From assembly GCA_022571715.1 (NCBI GenBank), contig JACZXH010000006.1, positions 1 through 64,000 of the forward strand: 64,000 nucleotides of DNA. Direction: 5' to 3'. The stretch comes from Bacteroidota bacterium (GTDB lineage: Bacteria > Bacteroidota > Bacteroidia > Cytophagales > Cyclobacteriaceae). Positions 63,816 through 64,000 of the stretch are shown one piece after another; position 1 is the first letter of the stretch; each line of letters opens with the position of its first letter. The notes beneath the pieces were generated by a model. It did not search any database, had not been told where the DNA came from, and saw only the letters and a list, made by a program, of their open reading frames with translations. A program made the translations under genes and the position numbers.

Positions 63816-64000
63816 AATACTATTTCAAAATATTATCACTATGTCAGCTTCTCTCTTTGGAAATATCTGCACAGTACAATACGCAGTGGATAACGGGAAT
63901 TTTAGATCTGGAATTCAATGGCGAACAAAATATAGAAGCCTATGAACAAATGATATTACGCTACAGAACTCCGCTGGATATTAACAATGCATCGTCTAAA
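63812..64000 (+). CDS. Helix-hairpin-helix secreted protein (partial)
   Basis: A frame opens at TTG 63812, overlapping the previous stop, and runs to the window edge (63 codons). It encodes a signal peptide (YYFKILSLCQLLSLEISAQ), then QNIEAYEQMILRYRTPLDINNASSK, where PLDINNAS matches the DLNTAS entry of ComEA-type helix-hairpin-helix domains. In Bacteroidota such domains occur repeated in large secreted proteins. The rest is outside the window, so the identity is provisional. Confidence 0.6.
   Translation, partial: MKYYFKILSLCQLLSLEISAQYNTQWITGILDLEFNGEQNIEAYEQMILRYRTPLDINNASSK

Noticed and set aside
63634-63945. Open frame of 103 codons on the plus strand crossing two genes
   Set aside because: Out of frame with the PorV/PorQ-like barrel gene and with the coupled helix-hairpin-helix frame, both of which have signal peptides and family features.
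1-64000. CRISPR arrays, rRNA or tRNA genes, insertion sequences, phage or toxin-antitoxin genes
   Set aside because: No regularly spaced repeats, cloverleaf-like or ribosomal RNA sequence, or transposase motifs were found in the intergenic stretches read by eye; no non-coding stretch exceeds about 220 bases once the pseudogene is recognised.

Overview
The window reads as a chromosomal segment from a member of the phylum Bacteroidota, probably a Cytophagales-like lineage. The evidence is family content largely restricted to that phylum (PorT next to UbiE, a PorE-like TPR/PD40/OmpA protein, DUF2851, DUF5606, an IPExxxVDY protein, a stand-alone TonB plug lipoprotein), AT-rich sequence, few Shine-Dalgarno sites, and several copies of the Bacteroidota -7 promoter box TAnnTTTG. 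The order and family are inference. No rRNA, tRNA, CRISPR array, prophage or insertion sequence was seen.

Layout. 1-3861 (minus): Na+-pumping NADH:quinone reductase genes nqrB (cut by the window edge) and nqrA, then ispH, cmk and a 42-residue lipoprotein gene. 3953-8644: adenine deaminase and a run of small poorly known proteins, including a TonB plug-only lipoprotein and a beta-barrel protein. 8711-21730: mostly housekeeping genes on the minus strand (uridine phosphorylase, NeuD-like acyltransferase, polytopic membrane protein, DUF2851, pyrF, lolA, ftsK, pyrD, xerD, a saccharopine dehydrogenase-like enzyme), with aroQ and rnhA on the plus strand. 21852-22354: a decayed cytidine deaminase pseudogene. 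22406-27599: a TerB-like/ABCG-type transporter fusion followed by a lipoprotein, a secreted protein and an esterase. 27620-31877 (minus): SDR enzyme, porT, ubiE, PorE-like protein. 32026-37138: engB, DUF5606, fbp, aspartate kinase, a low-molecular-weight phosphatase, crotonase. 37240-39025: moaE-moaD divergent from moaA. 39122-45005: a small surface-glycan cluster (two glycosyltransferases, methyltransferase, Wzx-like flippase, DegT aminotransferase). 45080-53736: pfkA, miaA, then a large hybrid histidine kinase with a lone receiver, a small unknown, a PhnP-like hydrolase and an RqcH-like NFACT protein. 53763-64000: pyk, an IPExxxVDY protein, acpP-fabF-rnc-nadE-lgt, yidD, a POTRA/Omp85 protein, a PorV/PorQ-like barrel, and the start of a helix-hairpin-helix protein.

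How it fits together. Many genes serve the cell envelope: lipoprotein maturation (lgt) and sorting (lolA), membrane protein insertion (yidD), outer-membrane barrel biogenesis (Omp85), type IX secretion (PorT, PorE-like) and surface glycans. Nucleotide metabolism recurs (adenine deaminase, uridine phosphorylase, pyrF, pyrD, cmk), and a cytidine deaminase has been lost at this locus. No obvious new defence or mobile system is present. The most unusual items are the cytidine deaminase pseudogene with its readable decay, the TerB-ABCG fusion locus, the plug-only TonB lipoprotein, a perfect 18-bp palindrome between fbp and the aspartate kinase gene, and a repeat-bearing leader before a small unknown gene at 8405.
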